DNA from: Adhaeribacter rhizoryzae
GTDB lineage: Bacteria; Bacteroidota; Bacteroidia; Cytophagales; Hymenobacteraceae
Length of the DNA stretch: 64,000 nt
Direction of reading: 5' to 3'
NCBI RefSeq assembly: GCF_008629685.1
Contig: NZ_VWSF01000006.1
Span: 1-64,000 of the forward strand
This document shows, in pieces, positions 42,892 to 51,406 of the stretch (position 1 is its first letter; the number at the start of each line of letters is the position of its first letter). The notes beneath the pieces were generated by a model that was not told the DNA's origin, searched no databases, and worked only from the letters and a program-made list of their open reading frames with translations. A program made the position numbers and the translations under genes.

Positions 42892-43465
42892 GGTGCTTTT
42901 GCAGGTAAATTTTTAAGTTTCGCTTGCCGTTCTGAATATAGCTCTTCACTTTATTTAAATCGTAACCCGTTAGCTCAGAAATTTCCTGATAGCATTTTTT
43001 ATGCAGGTAAAAAAGCTCCACGCAACGGCGCTGTTCTTCCGGAATATGGTTGAGGCCTTCTGCTAATTGGTTTAACTGGTTTTCCTGGTGTAAAGCTGCT
43101 TCCGGCGATATTTCTTCGGCGGCAATTTCGAGTTCCGATAAATCTTGCCTGATTACTTTGCCGGCCCGGGTTTTACGGGCGCGCAAAACCATGAGGCAAT
43201 AATTTTTGGCGGTTACATACAGCCAGCTTTCAAATTTTTGTACCGGTTGGTTTTGCAAGCCCTGCAATATTTTTTCGAATAACTGCATTACCGCGTCTTT
43301 GCTGTCTTCTTCGTCTTTCAGGTACTTCAGGCAAATACCATAAACCAGGTGCGTATAGCGTTGGTAAAGCTCCGCCGCAAAAGTTAGATCAGACGTAGCC
43401 CGGTACAAACGAATCAGTTCGTCGTCGGAATGATAAGATTGCGGTTTTTTACGGCGGTTAAACAT
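42884..43465 (-). CDS. ECF-type RNA polymerase sigma factor
   Basis: A 193-residue sigma-70-family factor of the extracytoplasmic-function group. Region 2 is LYQRYTHLVYGICLKYLKDEEDSKDAVMQLFEKIL. Region 4 is EEQRRCVELFYLHKKCYQEISELTGYDLNKVKSYIQNGKRNLK. Regions 1.1 and 3 are missing, as in ECF factors. It is co-transcribed with the anti-sigma/TonB fusion (8-bp overlap) and divergent from the TonB gene at 43624. Confidence 0.92.
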   Translation of the reverse strand: MFNRRKKPQSYHSDDELIRLYRATSDLTFAAELYQRYTHLVYGICLKYLKDEEDSKDAVMQLFEKILQGLQNQPVQKFESWLYVTAKNYCLMVLRARKTRAGKVIRQDLSELEIAAEEISPEAALHQENQLNQLAEGLNHIPEEQRRCVELFYLHKKCYQEISELTGYDLNKVKSYIQNGKRNLKIYLQKHHE

Positions 43466-43623
43466 ATTTAATTAAGAGATGCAAAAAAGCTAAAATTCCA
43501 TAATTAAATAAATTTTAGCGCCTTTTGTGGAATCTAAATTACCCGTGCATCCTCTAAGTAATGAAGCTTTTCTGCAGAGAATCCTTCCGCCTTATTTTTT
43601 ATTCTTAAAATAAACGAACAATC

Positions 43624-44442
43624 ATGAACACTGGATTCTTTTCTGTGGCCTCCCTGGACGATATTGTCTTTGAGGGCCGAAATAAAGCTTATGGCGCGTA
43701 TGTACTCCGGCAGGAATATCCGTTACGGGTAGTAAAAGCCACCAGCATTTCGCTGTTAACCTTATTTTTATTTATTATGGGGTTAGTTTTGTGGGGGCAG
43801 CAAACGCAATTTACAACTGCTACAGAAAGTAGCAAAATAAAAGACAGAACCCTTACTTTAATGCCGGAACCAATATTGCCGAAACCACCAGCAGAGCCAA
43901 TTGTGCCGGCGCCCGTAACGGCCCCGCCAACAGCAGCAACCAAAGCCTTCCGGGAAATTAAGATTGTATCGGACTTAACTCCCGTAACCGCTAATATTCC
44001 GGAACAAAACAGTTTTAGCCACGCCGAGCCAGGTTTAGTAACTACGGCCGGTGATTTACCCGGAACCATTACGACCGTTATTACGGATGAGCCCGGTACT
44101 GCAATAGGTACAGCTACCGAAAGCAGCAGTCCGTTTGAAGTGGTAGAAAAAATGCCGGAATTTCCGGATGGGTTAGCCGCTATGTATAAATTTATTGGCA
44201 AGCATTTGCGCTATCCCGCCGAAGCCCAAAGCCGTGGGCTAGAGGGTAATGTAATATTAACGTTTGTGGTGAGTGCCACCGGCCAAATATCAGATATTAA
44301 AATATTGCAGGATATTGGGGGCGGAGCCGGCGAAGAAGCAAAAAGGGTAGTAGGGTTAATGCCCCAATGGCGACCGGGTTTGCAGCACAACCGGGCAGTA
44401 CCGGTAAGATTTACTTTGCCGGTCCGGTTCCGGATAAATTAA
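43624..44442 (+). CDS. Energy transducer TonB
   Basis: A 272-residue TonB. The cytoplasmic start (MNTGFFSVASLDDIVFEGRNKAYGAYVLRQEYP) is typical of Bacteroidota TonB proteins. It is followed by one membrane helix (SLLTLFLFIMGLVLW), a proline-rich spacer (PEPILPKPPAEPIVPAPV) and a C-terminal TonB domain with HLRYPAEAQSRGLEGNVILTFVV and VPVRFTLPVRF. It would couple the proton motive force to TonB-dependent receptors. It is divergent from the sigma/anti-sigma-TonB pair and shares that regulatory region. Confidence 0.88.
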   Translation: MNTGFFSVASLDDIVFEGRNKAYGAYVLRQEYPLRVVKATSISLLTLFLFIMGLVLWGQQTQFTTATESSKIKDRTLTLMPEPILPKPPAEPIVPAPVTAPPTAATKAFREIKIVSDLTPVTANIPEQNSFSHAEPGLVTTAGDLPGTITTVITDEPGTAIGTATESSSPFEVVEKMPEFPDGLAAMYKFIGKHLRYPAEAQSRGLEGNVILTFVVSATGQISDIKILQDIGGGAGEEAKRVVGLMPQWRPGLQHNRAVPVRFTLPVRFRIN

Positions 44443-44451
44443 GGTTCTGTA

Positions 44452-44496
44452 TAAAAGCAAAAGCCCGGTTTTAATAAAACCGGGCTTTTGCTTTTA
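44452..44496. terminator. Bidirectional terminator between tonB and the stress gene
   Basis: A perfect 21-bp stem (core AAAGCAAAAGCCCGG) with a 3-nt loop AAT; T-tracts lie on both exits. It serves the plus-strand TonB and the minus-strand stress gene. Confidence 0.85.
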
Positions 44497-44510
44497 TATA
44501 TTATTATGAA

Positions 44511-45242
44511 TTAACGGTAAATGCTTTCGCCGTTGCTGTTCCGCCATTCATTTTCCAGGTAAGTAGCATCGTCATCGTTGCGAGGATGCACGCCCATAAC
44601 AATGCCGCCTTCTTTTACGCCGTGTTCGTATTCTTTAGCGCGATCTTCGGGAATACCAGAGCCAACCAAAGCGCCCAGTAAACCACCAGTTAAGCCACCC
44701 GCACCGGCACCAGCTAAACCAGCCGCCAACGGACCAGCTACTACTAAACCTAAGCCCGGAATAGCTACGGAAGTACCAATAGCGGCTACCGCGCCCACAA
44801 TAGCTCCTAAAGTACCGCCAATTGCTGAACCAGCGCCGGCACCTTCCAAAGCTTTATCGCCTAAATCAGTATTAGCGGTATCTTCACCAAAGTGTTTTTT
44901 CCGGGTATCATCCGACATAATTAAGTTAACATCGTCTTTGGTATAGCCTCGGCTATGTAACGAATTGTAAGCCCGTTCGGCACTTGAGCGATCCCGGAAC
45001 ATGCCGGTCATTATACGCGAAGAACCAGTGTGGCCTGACATGGAGCTGCCGGAACTCATACCGGAATCAGACATAGAACTGCCGGAATTTAGGTTACTGT
45101 CGTTGTCTAAACCGGCTCTGCTGCTACCCGATAGGTTATTTAAGGAAGAACCGGAAGTATTATTTAAATTATTGTTATTAGCGTTGTTTTGATTATCAAA
45201 ATCGCGGCCTGAGTTAGCATTATTACCTGTGATATTTTCCAT
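44511..45242 (-). CDS. General stress protein 17M-like protein
   Basis: A 243-residue protein. The first 80 residues are a low-complexity Asn/Ser/Gly tract. The middle carries the 17M-like domain (SRIMTGMFRDRSSAERAYNSLHSRGYTKDDVNLIMSDDTRKK). A glycine/alanine-rich hydrophobic segment (SAIGGTLGAIVGAVAAIGTS, and GLAGAGAGGLTGGLLGALVG) then resembles membrane-inserting stress proteins. It ends with HPRNDDDATYLENEWR. No enzyme activity is known. Likely induced by stress; no promoter was assigned. Confidence 0.8.
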   Translation of the reverse strand: MENITGNNANSGRDFDNQNNANNNNLNNTSGSSLNNLSGSSRAGLDNDSNLNSGSSMSDSGMSSGSSMSGHTGSSRIMTGMFRDRSSAERAYNSLHSRGYTKDDVNLIMSDDTRKKHFGEDTANTDLGDKALEGAGAGSAIGGTLGAIVGAVAAIGTSVAIPGLGLVVAGPLAAGLAGAGAGGLTGGLLGALVGSGIPEDRAKEYEHGVKEGGIVMGVHPRNDDDATYLENEWRNSNGESIYR

Positions 45243-45549
45243 AGTTGTTAAGTTTTTAATTTTATATTGGTTTGCAATAAGTAACAGTTTTAAAACCGGT
45301 ACCTAATTTAAACTAAACGATACGACCAGGAATTAGTTACAAATACGGGTAACCACAAGTAGCAACCTATTGGTTTTGGGCTTTAAAATTTTTTTAACGA
45401 AAAACAATATTTCTGCATCTTTTTGAAGATGTAGGCTATATTGAACCAATATTTTAAATATTAATAAAAGGCTTTAATTTAGTCTGCAGATTTTAGCTTA
45501 AATCTGACCATGACGGGTGTGCGGTATAAGCAAAGAGCCTTCCGTATTT
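45243..45549. other. Intergenic region upstream of the stress gene
   Basis: These 307 bp lie between the stress-protein start and the stop of the proline dehydrogenase gene. No gene, repeat or hairpin is clear; the DNA is AT-rich. Confidence 0.45.
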
Positions 45550-46740
45550 TTACTTAGCCTTTGCTTTTTTGCGCCGGTTCATTTCTTTTTTTATCAGGTT
45601 AAATTCCCGGCTGCTTTGGCCGGCTATAGCGGTATTTTCATCGGCCCGCCGCAGTAAGTAAGGCATAACCGCTTCTACTGGTCCGTAGGGTACGTACTTG
45701 GCTACGTTGTAGCCGGCGTTTGCCAGGTTATAAGATAAATTATCGCTCATGCCATACAACTGCGCAAAATATACCCGGGTATCGTTCGGCGCAATATTAT
45801 ATTCAGCCATTAATTTTACCAGCAAATAACAACTTTCTTCGTTGTGGGTACCGGCGCAAAAAGCTATTCTATCTAAATGCTCCAGGCAAAAAACCATGGC
45901 ATCGTTAAATAATTTATCGGTAGCGGCTTTGTTGGGGTTTATGGGGTTCGGATAACCTTTTTCCTGCGCTACCCGGGCTTCTTTTTCGAGGTAAGCACCC
46001 CGCACCAATTTAGCGCCCAGCATATAGCTGCCGGCTACGGCATCCTGGTAATCTTGCTGCAATACATCTAAGCGATCTTGCCGGTAAAGCTGGTACGTAT
46101 TGTAAACAATTACCTGTTCCTGGTTATAGCGGGCCATCATGTCTATGGCTAAGCGGTCAATGGTTTCCTGAAACCAGCTCTCTTCGGCATCAATAAAAAT
46201 CCGGACCTGATAACGATGCGCTCTTTCGCAAATAGTGTTTACCCGGTTGTAAGCCCGTTGAAAAGCTTGTTCTTCGGCCGGCGTTAAAGCTTCCTTACCC
46301 TGTACTTTCTTCAGGAGGGTGCCATCGCCGATGCCGGTAACTTTAAAAACCGAAAACGGAATATTTTGGGAGCGATGCGCCTTCTCAATGGTAGCCAGAA
46401 TTTCTTTGTAAGTCGCATCAAAGCTGTTTTCGTCGTTTTCGCCTTCTACCGAATAATCCAGGATGGTGCCAATATTGCCTTCGGCCAGTTTCTGAATGGC
46501 TTCGTTGCACTCCAGCAAATTTTCGCCGCCGCAAAAATGGCTGAAAATGGTAGGCTTAATTAAAAATTTAACCGGTAAGTTCCACCGGAAAGCCTTACTT
46601 ACCAGTTTGCCACCCGTTTTCACCAGAAAATTATTGTTCATGGTGGCGAAAAGCGTATACATTTTAAAAAGTTCTGCGTCCGATTTAGAAGCAAAGGCAA
46701 TAGCGGTATTATCAAAAGAAACTGGATTAGCCGGATTCAT
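45550..46740 (-). CDS. Proline dehydrogenase
   Basis: A 396-residue FAD-dependent PRODH with the alpha8-beta8 barrel, oxidising proline to pyrroline-5-carboxylate. Recognisable parts are GTILDYSVEGENDE, VKVTGIGDG, DAEESWFQETIDRLAIDMM, LGAKLVRGAYLEKEARVAQEKG, FCAGTHNEESC and the C-terminal YVPYGPVEAVMPYLLRRADENT. The fused aldehyde dehydrogenase half of PutA is absent, as in other Bacteroidota. Divergent from aroB. Confidence 0.92.
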   Translation of the reverse strand: MNPANPVSFDNTAIAFASKSDAELFKMYTLFATMNNNFLVKTGGKLVSKAFRWNLPVKFLIKPTIFSHFCGGENLLECNEAIQKLAEGNIGTILDYSVEGENDENSFDATYKEILATIEKAHRSQNIPFSVFKVTGIGDGTLLKKVQGKEALTPAEEQAFQRAYNRVNTICERAHRYQVRIFIDAEESWFQETIDRLAIDMMARYNQEQVIVYNTYQLYRQDRLDVLQQDYQDAVAGSYMLGAKLVRGAYLEKEARVAQEKGYPNPINPNKAATDKLFNDAMVFCLEHLDRIAFCAGTHNEESCYLLVKLMAEYNIAPNDTRVYFAQLYGMSDNLSYNLANAGYNVAKYVPYGPVEAVMPYLLRRADENTAIAGQSSREFNLIKKEMNRRKKAKAK

Positions 46741-46887
46741 GAAGTATATATGGTTGAATGCCTAAGCAATATTTTGCAAATTTAACCGCCAATTAAGGTA
46801 AAGTAATACTTAAATGGCATGTATCTTTTTGTTTAACTTAAACCTGCCCAGGCTACAAGATGTTTCAAAACCCCAAACGATTAATAT

Positions 46888-47979
46888 TTGCGTAGCGTTT
46901 ATTTTAGTATTTACTTTGAGCACACTAAAGCAAAGCTGATTTTGTTCGAAAATATTCATATTGGGAAAGATTCTTTAACAGAACTAGGCGAATTTTTAAA
47001 GAACCGGGCTTTTGATAAAATTGTGGTTCTGACCGATGAGAATACCTACAACCACTGTTACCCCCACGTAGAACCAATTTTACCGCCGCACCATTTAATA
47101 AAAGTTAAAAGCGGCGAAATTCATAAGAACCTGCAAACCTGCGAGCAAATTTGGGAAGAACTAACCGAACAGCAATTAAGCCGCTGGTCGGTGCTGGTAA
47201 ATTTGGGCGGAGGCGTTATTGGCGATATGGGCGGTTTCTGCGCCGGCGTGTTTAAACGCGGTATTTATTTTGTACAGGTGCCCACCACGTTGCTGTCGCA
47301 GGTAGATGCCAGCGTGGGCGGCAAAACCGGCGTCGATTTTCGGGGCTTTAAAAATCATTTGGGGGTTTTTCAGGAGCCGCTTAAAGTATTTATTTACCCG
47401 GATTTTCTGCAAACGTTGCCCTTAGCCGAACTAAAATCGGGCTACGCCGAAATTATTAAGCACTGGCTCATCCGGAAAAAAGAATCTTTCGAAACCCAGA
47501 AAAATATTGGTTTGCTGACCGAGGATTGGACCGGTTTAATTACCGAATCTGTAGGAATAAAAGCCGAAGTAGTAGCCGCCGACCCTTTGGAAAGAGGGCT
47601 TCGTAAAATATTAAACTTTGGGCATACGGTGGGGCACGCCCTGGAAACTTACCGGCTGGAAAAACCCGGACAAGCTTTACTCCACGGCGAAGCCATTGCG
47701 GTGGGTATAATTTGCGAAAGCTACCTCTCGCAACAACGCGGGTTGTTAACTTCGGAAGAGGTAACTCAAATCGAATTATTTATTACCTCGATTTACGAAA
47801 AAGTAGAAATAACCGCCGACAGTGTACCGGCTATTGCGGCTCTGGCTTTGCAGGATAAAAAAAATACCGGTTCAGTTATTAAATGTACGCTGCTGCAGGG
47901 CATTGGTAACGCGGTTTACGACCAGGTTATTACGTTAGCAGATATTCAGGATTCTCTTAATTATTACCGTTCTTTATGA
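46888..47979 (+). CDS. aroB: 3-dehydroquinate synthase AroB
   Basis: A 363-residue enzyme of the shikimate pathway converting DAHP to 3-dehydroquinate with NAD and a metal. Motifs are GGGVIGDMGGFCAGVFKRG, PTTLLSQVDASVGGKTGVDF, the SGYAEIIKH lysine segment and NFGHTVGHALE. The frame opens with TTG at 46888 and no in-frame ATG precedes the conserved part, so the true start is uncertain. It may lie further in, at a non-ATG codon. It overlaps aroA by 4 bp (ATGA), a coupled two-gene operon. Confidence 0.9.
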   Translation: MRSVYFSIYFEHTKAKLILFENIHIGKDSLTELGEFLKNRAFDKIVVLTDENTYNHCYPHVEPILPPHHLIKVKSGEIHKNLQTCEQIWEELTEQQLSRWSVLVNLGGGVIGDMGGFCAGVFKRGIYFVQVPTTLLSQVDASVGGKTGVDFRGFKNHLGVFQEPLKVFIYPDFLQTLPLAELKSGYAEIIKHWLIRKKESFETQKNIGLLTEDWTGLITESVGIKAEVVAADPLERGLRKILNFGHTVGHALETYRLEKPGQALLHGEAIAVGIICESYLSQQRGLLTSEEVTQIELFITSIYEKVEITADSVPAIAALALQDKKNTGSVIKCTLLQGIGNAVYDQVITLADIQDSLNYYRSL

Positions 47980-49223
47980 GTGCTACAGGTTCATCCTTAT
48001 TATATATATACCATCCTACGCAAATTTTAGCTGGTACTGTAACGTTACCGGCTTCTAAAAGCGAAAGCAACCGGGCTTTAATTATTGAAGCTTTATCCGG
48101 AGCCGGTTCTAAACTAGATAATCTATCGGAAGCAAACGATACGCGGGTAATTACCCGGCTATTGCAAGAAACCGCCACTGAATTAAACGCCGAAGATGCT
48201 GGCACCGTGATGCGTTTTATGACGGCCTACCTGGCGGTAACTGGCCAGCAAAAAACCATAACCGGCACTCCCCGCATGCTGCAACGGCCCATTGGCGTGC
48301 TGGTAGATGCCTTACGGGAACTGGGTGCCCAAATAGATTATTTAGGGCAGGAGGGATACCCGCCATTGGCTTTCCGGGGCATTGATCGCAACCACAACTA
48401 CCCGGCTACCTTACAAGTGCGCGGCGATATTAGCAGCCAATATATTTCGGCATTGCTTATGGTAGCGCCTTTGTTTCCGAACGGCCTGACGCTGGAACTA
48501 ACCGGTAAAGTTGGTTCCCGGCCCTACATTCAGATGACGCTGGCCCTCATGAAGCATTTTGGCGTGGAAGGTCATTTTGAAGGTAATATTGTGCACGTAC
48601 CGCCTCAAATGTATCAGCCCGCGCACTATATTATTGAATCGGATTGGTCGGGTGCGAGTTACTGGTACAGTATGGTGGCCTTGGCGAAAGAAGCAACAGT
48701 AGAGTTAAAAGGGTTGCGCCGAAATTCGTTTCAGGGCGACAGTGCCATTGCTACTATTATGCAAAATATTGGGGTAGAAACTACTTATAACGAAGGTAGC
48801 GTAACGTTAACCAAAACCGCCAGAACCCGCGTGTTTTCCTATGATTTTTCGGATTGCCCCGATTTGGCCCAAACCATTGCGGTAGTGTGTGCTGCCAAAG
48901 GCATTGCGGCCGAAATGAGTGGCTTAGAAAGTTTACGCATTAAAGAAACCGACCGGATTGCTGCCCTGCAACAGGAGCTGCGCCAAATTGGCGGTGACCT
49001 GGAAGATATTGGCAATGGCGTTTTCCGGGTAAAACCGGCCGTTGCTTTTACTTCGGTACCGGAGTTCCAAACCTACGAAGATCACCGGATGGCGATGGCC
49101 TTTGCGCCATTGGCTTTGCTTTCTAAAGTTGCCATACACGAGCCACACGTAGTCCGGAAATCTTACCCGCGCTTTTGGCAGGATTTAGAAAGTATGGGGT
49201 TTGCCTTAGAAGCTTCTAACTAA
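47976..49223 (+). CDS. aroA: 3-phosphoshikimate 1-carboxyvinyltransferase AroA
   Basis: A 415-residue EPSP synthase that adds enolpyruvyl to shikimate-3-phosphate. Motifs are LPASKSESNRALI, EDAGTVMRFMTAYLA, RGDISSQYISALLM, ESDWSGASYW, LRIKETDRIAAL and YEDHRMAMAFAPLAL. The LPASKSESNR phosphate-binding start and the catalytic loops are complete, and the length is close to the shorter Bacteroidota forms. The start ATG overlaps the aroB stop (ATGA). Confidence 0.93.
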   Translation: MSATGSSLLYIYHPTQILAGTVTLPASKSESNRALIIEALSGAGSKLDNLSEANDTRVITRLLQETATELNAEDAGTVMRFMTAYLAVTGQQKTITGTPRMLQRPIGVLVDALRELGAQIDYLGQEGYPPLAFRGIDRNHNYPATLQVRGDISSQYISALLMVAPLFPNGLTLELTGKVGSRPYIQMTLALMKHFGVEGHFEGNIVHVPPQMYQPAHYIIESDWSGASYWYSMVALAKEATVELKGLRRNSFQGDSAIATIMQNIGVETTYNEGSVTLTKTARTRVFSYDFSDCPDLAQTIAVVCAAKGIAAEMSGLESLRIKETDRIAALQQELRQIGGDLEDIGNGVFRVKPAVAFTSVPEFQTYEDHRMAMAFAPLALLSKVAIHEPHVVRKSYPRFWQDLESMGFALEASN

Positions 49224-49224
49224 G

Positions 49225-50031
49225 CTAATTAAGTAAACTTGCTTCTAATTCTTTTCTTAAATATTGCAGGAACGGCGGTGTTTGTTGCAAACGGCTGCCG
49301 TACCAGCTAAAAAGCTCCCCGTCAACTAACGTTACCAATGCTTGGGGCAATATTTCCTGAATTTCCCGCAGGTGTTTTTCTTTAAAAGGGTAAGGCTCTG
49401 ATGATAAAAAAACAACTTTGGGTGAGGCGCTTTGCAGGTCGTCGGGTGTTATAATGGGGTAGCGGTTTAAACTGCCAAATATATTCTGGAAGCCAGCCGC
49501 AGCCATCATCTCGTGAATAAAAGTATTGTGCCCAACGCTCATGTAAGGATTTCTCCAAATGAAATAGGCGGCTGGAATAAAAGGCCCCGGTTTTAATTGG
49601 GCAAAACCCTCCTTAATATTCTGGATTATTTTTGCGGCCGCTTCGCTGGTTTCGGTTAATAGCGCAATATTCTCCATCATGGCCAGCGCATCGGCTAACA
49701 TAAAAATATCGCTCACCCAAACCGGGTAATCCTGCGCCAGCGCCTGAATACCTTCTGGGTAATTTTCTTCTTTATTGCCAATAATTAAATCGGGCTTTAA
49801 ATCCCGAATAATTTCGAAGTTAAAGTTTTTGGTACCCCCAATTTTTACTTTTTCTTTTACCAGGTTAGCCGGATGCACGCAAAACTTGGTCACTCCAACA
49901 ATTTTATCGGCTAAGCCCAAATCAAATAACAATTCGGTTTGGGATGGTACCAGCGAAATAATTCGTTGCGGAGCCTTTGCCAGTAATATTTGCCGCGATA
50001 ATTGGTCGGTAAAAGTTTGCGGATACGCCAT
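49225..50031 (-). CDS. BtuF-like helical-backbone metal-receptor protein
   Basis: A 268-residue substrate-binding fold protein of the BtuF/FecB type: APQRIISLVPSQTELLFDLGLADKIVGVTKFCVHP, DLKPDLIIGNKEEN and a backbone helix near the middle. It then shows FIHEMMAAAGFQNIFG. The family usually sits in the periplasm and delivers vitamin B12 or iron chelates to an ABC importer. Here no signal peptide or lipobox is visible at MAYPQTFTDQLSRQI, and no transporter gene is adjacent. It may therefore act in the cytoplasm or have an unseen start. Confidence 0.75.
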   Translation of the reverse strand: MAYPQTFTDQLSRQILLAKAPQRIISLVPSQTELLFDLGLADKIVGVTKFCVHPANLVKEKVKIGGTKNFNFEIIRDLKPDLIIGNKEENYPEGIQALAQDYPVWVSDIFMLADALAMMENIALLTETSEAAAKIIQNIKEGFAQLKPGPFIPAAYFIWRNPYMSVGHNTFIHEMMAAAGFQNIFGSLNRYPIITPDDLQSASPKVVFLSSEPYPFKEKHLREIQEILPQALVTLVDGELFSWYGSRLQQTPPFLQYLRKELEASLLN

Positions 50032-50109
50032 GTAAATAAATGCCGGATTTTTTATAAAGGTAAATATAAATGATTAGTCCGCGAAGGCAGAGAAGCCGTG
50101 GAAATAAAA

Positions 50110-50139
50110 AACGCTTCCGGTTTAAAACCAGGAAGCGTT
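50110..50139 (-). terminator. Terminator after the M42 peptidase gene
   Basis: Stem AACGCTTCC/GGAAGCGTT extended by GGTTT/AAACC with one bulged A; T-tract on the minus-strand exit (TTTTTTATTTC). It lies 28 bp after the stop. Confidence 0.75.
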
Positions 50140-50167
50140 AGTAAGGAGTGTAGGTTGTGTGTGTGTG

Positions 50168-51238
50168 TTATTTGAAGTATCGAAAATCGTGACCGGATTC
50201 TAGTTGCACTAAAAATTCGTAAATCAGCTTCGATACATTGTCTACATCTTCTTTATGCACGGTTTCTACGGTGGTGTGCATATATTTTAACGGTAACGAA
50301 ATAAGGGCCGCAGCTACGCCTTCGTGCGAGTAAGCAAAGGCATCGGTGTCGGTGCCGGTGGCACGGGAAGCCGATGCCCGCTGGAACGGGATTTCTTTTT
50401 CCTGGGCCACCCGGATAATCATATCGCGTACATTATTCTGTACCGCCGGCCCGTAAGTAATAACCGGACCTTTGCCACAATGAATGTCGCCGCTGGTTTT
50501 TTTCTCGTACATGGGTGCCTGGGTGTCGTGGGTTACATCGGTAATAATAGCCACATTTGGTTTAATGCGGTGGGCAATCATTTCGGCGCCCCGTAATCCA
50601 ATTTCTTCCTGCACGGCGTTTACGATGTATAAACCAAAGGGAAGTTTTTTCTTGTTTTCGTGCAGCATCCGGGCTACTTCGGCAATCATATAACCACCCA
50701 CGCGGTTATCGAGCGCCCGGCCTACGAGATATTTTTCGTTCATTACCGTTAACTCATCGTCGAAGGTAATAACCGAGCCCACGTGTATACCCATCTCTTC
50801 TACTTCCTGGCGCGAAGAAGCGCCGCAGTCCAGGAATATGGTTTCAATAGTGGGTGCTTTATCTTGTTCTATTTTACGCACGTGAATGGCCGGCCAGCCA
50901 AATACTGCTTTTACAGTTCCTTTGGCCGTATGAATATTTACGCGTTTAGAAGGGGCAATTAAAGCATCGGAACCACCATTGCGGCGAACATAAATATAGC
51001 CTTGGTCGGTAATGTAATTTACAAACCAGGCAATTTCATCGGCGTGGGCTTCGATTACTACTTTGTATTCGGCTTCGGGGTTGATTACGCCAACTACTGT
51101 GCCGTACGTATCTACAAAATATTCATCAATATAGGGCTTAATATACTCCAGCCAAAGTTTCTGACCTTCTGCCTCAAACCCAGTTGGCGAGGCAGTGTTT
51201 AAATACTTCTCTAAAAAAGCAAAGCTTTCCTGTTTCAT
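50168..51238 (-). CDS. M42 family metallopeptidase
   Basis: A 356-residue cytoplasmic aminopeptidase with a dinuclear metal centre (M42 clan MH). Visible are the entry IEAHADEIAWFV, the metal/catalytic RALDNRVGGYM, VQEEIGLRGAEM and the later ITDVTHDTQAP. The ATG ending at 51238 gives the usual start MKQESFAFLEKYL; an upstream ATG at 51277 would add 13 residues and is less likely. Oligomeric peptide-degrading role inferred from the family. Confidence 0.88.
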   Translation of the reverse strand: MKQESFAFLEKYLNTASPTGFEAEGQKLWLEYIKPYIDEYFVDTYGTVVGVINPEAEYKVVIEAHADEIAWFVNYITDQGYIYVRRNGGSDALIAPSKRVNIHTAKGTVKAVFGWPAIHVRKIEQDKAPTIETIFLDCGASSRQEVEEMGIHVGSVITFDDELTVMNEKYLVGRALDNRVGGYMIAEVARMLHENKKKLPFGLYIVNAVQEEIGLRGAEMIAHRIKPNVAIITDVTHDTQAPMYEKKTSGDIHCGKGPVITYGPAVQNNVRDMIIRVAQEKEIPFQRASASRATGTDTDAFAYSHEGVAAALISLPLKYMHTTVETVHKEDVDNVSKLIYEFLVQLESGHDFRYFK

Positions 51239-51406
51239 CTTATTAATTACTAGTCCATGGTTTTGAGCCATGAACATTTTGTTTGTTTGTTGTTTTTAGC
51301 GGTTTAATTGGCTAAGTTGTATTGGGTCTGAGTTCGTTAATTTGTATTTGAATAATTAAAATTATAAATATTTTTCCATATATTCAAATTTTAATATATT
51401 TATTTT

